A stretch of 64,000 nt of DNA. Origin: Dermatemys mawii. Taxonomy: Eukaryota > Chordata > Testudines > Dermatemydidae. The stretch lies in contig ML677333.1 of NCBI GenBank assembly GCA_007922305.1, positions 19,117,555-19,181,554 of the forward strand. Direction: 5' to 3'. The notes under the pieces are model-generated. The model worked only from the letters and a program-made list of their open reading frames with translations, ran no database searches and was not told where the DNA came from. Of this stretch, positions 62,040 through 64,000 are shown piece by piece (the stretch's first letter is position 1; each line of letters opens with the position of its first letter). Position numbers and translations under genes: made by a program.

Positions 62040-62760
62040 GTTGAGAGAGTCTAATCTTTTATGTCTGTGTTTTAGGGAAGGTTGAATTGAATGTGAACGA
62101 CCATATTTCTGTTTTGTAGGTGGCATGGGAGAAAAAGAGGTCCTGCAGATGTGGAGAAAACTCTTGGAAGTAGGATATATTTGCCCTTTAGTATTTAATA
62201 TTTTTAATTTTAATTGCTGTTTAATTGCTCTCTCTCTGTTATTGATCTCAAGCACATACTATCCTTGCCAAAATACCAGAGTGTGCTCTATTTTGAATTT
62301 GTCCCCTCTTCCTGGATTTCAAGTATTTGTAGCCAGAAAAAGAACTCCCCAGGATTTTGGCTTTCTGTTCCCTCAGGCAGTCCAATTACCCTTATCTTGT
62401 TGTGTCTATTACTGTCCCCATTATCTTCATTATTTCCTCCAAGATCATAACTTTATTTTCTAATGACTGCAAGCATTTCTGCACAGTAACGTTTGAGCCC
62501 TGCACCGTAGCCACCAGCTGTTCTCTACCCTCAAGCTGCTCCCAAAGGCTATCCACATTCACTGTGAAATTAATAAGTGATTGCTGCCAGGTATTTTGCA
62601 TTTCTTCAATGTTAAAAGCTAATGCTTTTGCTAAGTTGGGAATGATTGCAGCTTCCATCTTGACAACTAATTCTCTTGTCTTACACAAAGTAACTGTTGG
62701 GAAGAAAGGAATATAGACTATGGATAGGGAAAAAGGAGCCAAAGGAGAAAACAAGGTGAA
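62040..62760 (-). pseudogene. L1-type LINE ORF1 remnant
   Basis: The minus strand 62392-62793 is open and encodes a helical, heptad-like stretch (IPNLAKALAFNIEEMQNTW, LEGREQLVATVQ, LQSLENKVMILEE). After a frameshift near 62392 it continues NKIRVIGLPEGTESQNPGEFF at about 62330-62395 and KIEHTL. Further down, fragments such as LKILNTKGQIY and YFQEFSP lie in shifting frames. Coiled coil, then IRVIGLPEG, then a KIERAHR-like motif and a YFQDFS-like motif is the order of L1-type ORF1 RNA-binding proteins. Several frameshifts make it non-functional. The assignment rests on motif order only. Confidence 0.55.
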
Positions 62761-62864
62761 TATGAGGGGGAAAGTGTGTTTTTTGCTATTCAATTATTTT
62801 GTAAAACACTTCAAGAGTCTGTTTAGTATAGTACAATTATTCTGATAAAATTAGATCCACTTAG

Positions 62865-63075
62865 AGGCAGTGTGAACAGAACACTGGACAGGTATTCAGG
62901 AGATGTGGGTACTATTCCTAACTGCTATTGGTCTGCTAGGTAAGTAACTTCACCACACTATGTCTTATTTTTCTCATCTGTAAAATAGAGATACTACTTA
63001 CTTCGCTTTGTAAAGCACTTTGAGATCTACAGATAAAAACTCTAAAAAAGTACTGGAGATTATTATTAGATAGGA
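62865..63075 (+). mobile_element. MIR SINE
   Basis: Contains ctattcctaactgctattgg, then tttctcatctgtaaaatag and gtaaagcactttgagatc, the MIR layout from core to 3' end. Confidence 0.7.
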
Positions 63076-64000
63076 GATTACAGAAAAAGAGAAGGCCCGA
63101 GAGAACATAATCAGAGGTATGTATATTTATTTATCAGATGAATATTTCCCAACTGAGCTTGTATTAATTAGGTGGTCACTGTAGTTACTTGTCTCCTCCA
63201 GATTTAAAGGACCAACAACCATAAAGATATTCTGAGAGGGCTCAGTTGAACTCAGATTCAGCAGTCACTGGGAAACCAGCTGTTCGGGAAAGGTCTGAAT
63301 TCCAACTCTTCTGAGGGTCAAGGATCTCAGTAGATGCCATCCCAAGGTTTTTAAGGCTGGTGCCTGCTGTGTTTGAAATAGTCATGTCCTTTTGATTTAC
63401 TCTAAAATCTGAATGCTTGTCTAACAGCAGTTATTTCCTCCATTTAAAGTATCCCACTGCAGAATTACAAATAGACTAGGAGTCCTGTTCAGTGGTCAAG
63501 ACAGTTTTCTTTGCTGTGTTTTGATATCTGATTTTGGTGCCTCCTTTGCTTATAACAGTATCTAGAAACTTGGCCCTTTTAATGAATGTAGCTTTTGATT
63601 AATTTTTATTTCCATGTGGATAATGTGGATTATGACAGGATTAGAATGGGAGTTCCCAGAGAAACTTTGTAGTAGGGTGCCTGTATTACTTCATCTCTCC
63701 ATAAATGAAAGTTAAAATCTGCTGATTTTTTGATAATCTTAATTTTGCATTACTTCCATAATTCTGAGTAATGACCAGGGATGTTTGCTAACCATAACTA
63801 ATGCCGGATATGTCATGACTGTGTCATTGGTCACATTATTGCAAACAAAATATATTTTGTCTTAAAATAATATTGTCTTCAATCATTTAATAATTCTAGC
63901 TAATATTTTAAAACCACTCAAAGATAAAGGTGACTTCCTATACTCTTTCTTTCTTTCGTTACCAAAGTCATGGTGTAATATACAGCCATGGTACTATGGC

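Larger units (their letters stand above)
57861..64000 (-). other. Probable SNTG2 intron upstream of the first visible exon
   Basis: The complete PLE occupies 58410-61495. 61507-62039 and 63076-64000 show no exon or clear repeat. The preceding syntrophin exon was looked for here and not found, so this intron should extend beyond the window. Confidence 0.6.

Noticed and set aside
1..64000. tRNA, rRNA, bacterial operon or phage features
   Set aside because: None seen on either strand; the tRNA-like boxes found belong to dispersed SINE-like repeats.

Overview
This window is vertebrate nuclear DNA, AT-rich, with short exons split by long introns and many decayed transposons. The mix of CR1 LINE fragments, MIR SINEs, hAT and Tigger-type elements and a Penelope-like retroelement (PLE) fits a non-avian reptile, most likely a turtle. 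That species-level call is inference from repeat content.

Host gene: five short minus-strand exons, each with consensus AG/GT borders and compatible phase, encode consecutive parts of gamma-syntrophin, best matched to gamma-2-syntrophin (SNTG2). In transcript order they lie at 57731-57860, 54722-54760, 46043-46159, 33819-33890 and 25949-26158. They cover the PH-domain region of the C-terminal half. I found no further exons, so the gene should continue beyond both ends of the window and most of the window should be SNTG2 intron.

Mobile DNA: (i) A complete-looking PLE at 58410-61495 has an uninterrupted 849-codon ORF (RT plus GIY-YIG endonuclease), an 11-12 bp target-site duplication (TSD) and two 379-bp inverted arms that I read as identical. 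(ii) Four or five further copies of the same or a sister family occur: a rearranged 1.7-kb copy with two nonsense changes (14838-16579), two pure hairpin mini-copies (13923-14122 and 43663-43855), a 5'-truncated copy nested in CR1 (6610-6866) and an older relative (640-874). (iii) Two fold-back hAT derivatives (36588-38556 and 41370-42942) carry the transposase C-terminal dimerisation region as long inverted arms; the first contains a Tigger-type MITE. (iv) CR1 pieces, MIRs, several MITEs, LTR-like blocks, an L1-type ORF1 remnant and SINE-like sequences fill much of the rest.

The most interesting pattern is in the PLE copies. A 32-nt terminal tail appears at one end only, and every inverted-arm copy can be described as a sense 3' segment with the tail, joined to an antisense 3' segment without it. 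The switch point differs in each insertion. The termini also carry a hammerhead-ribozyme-like core.
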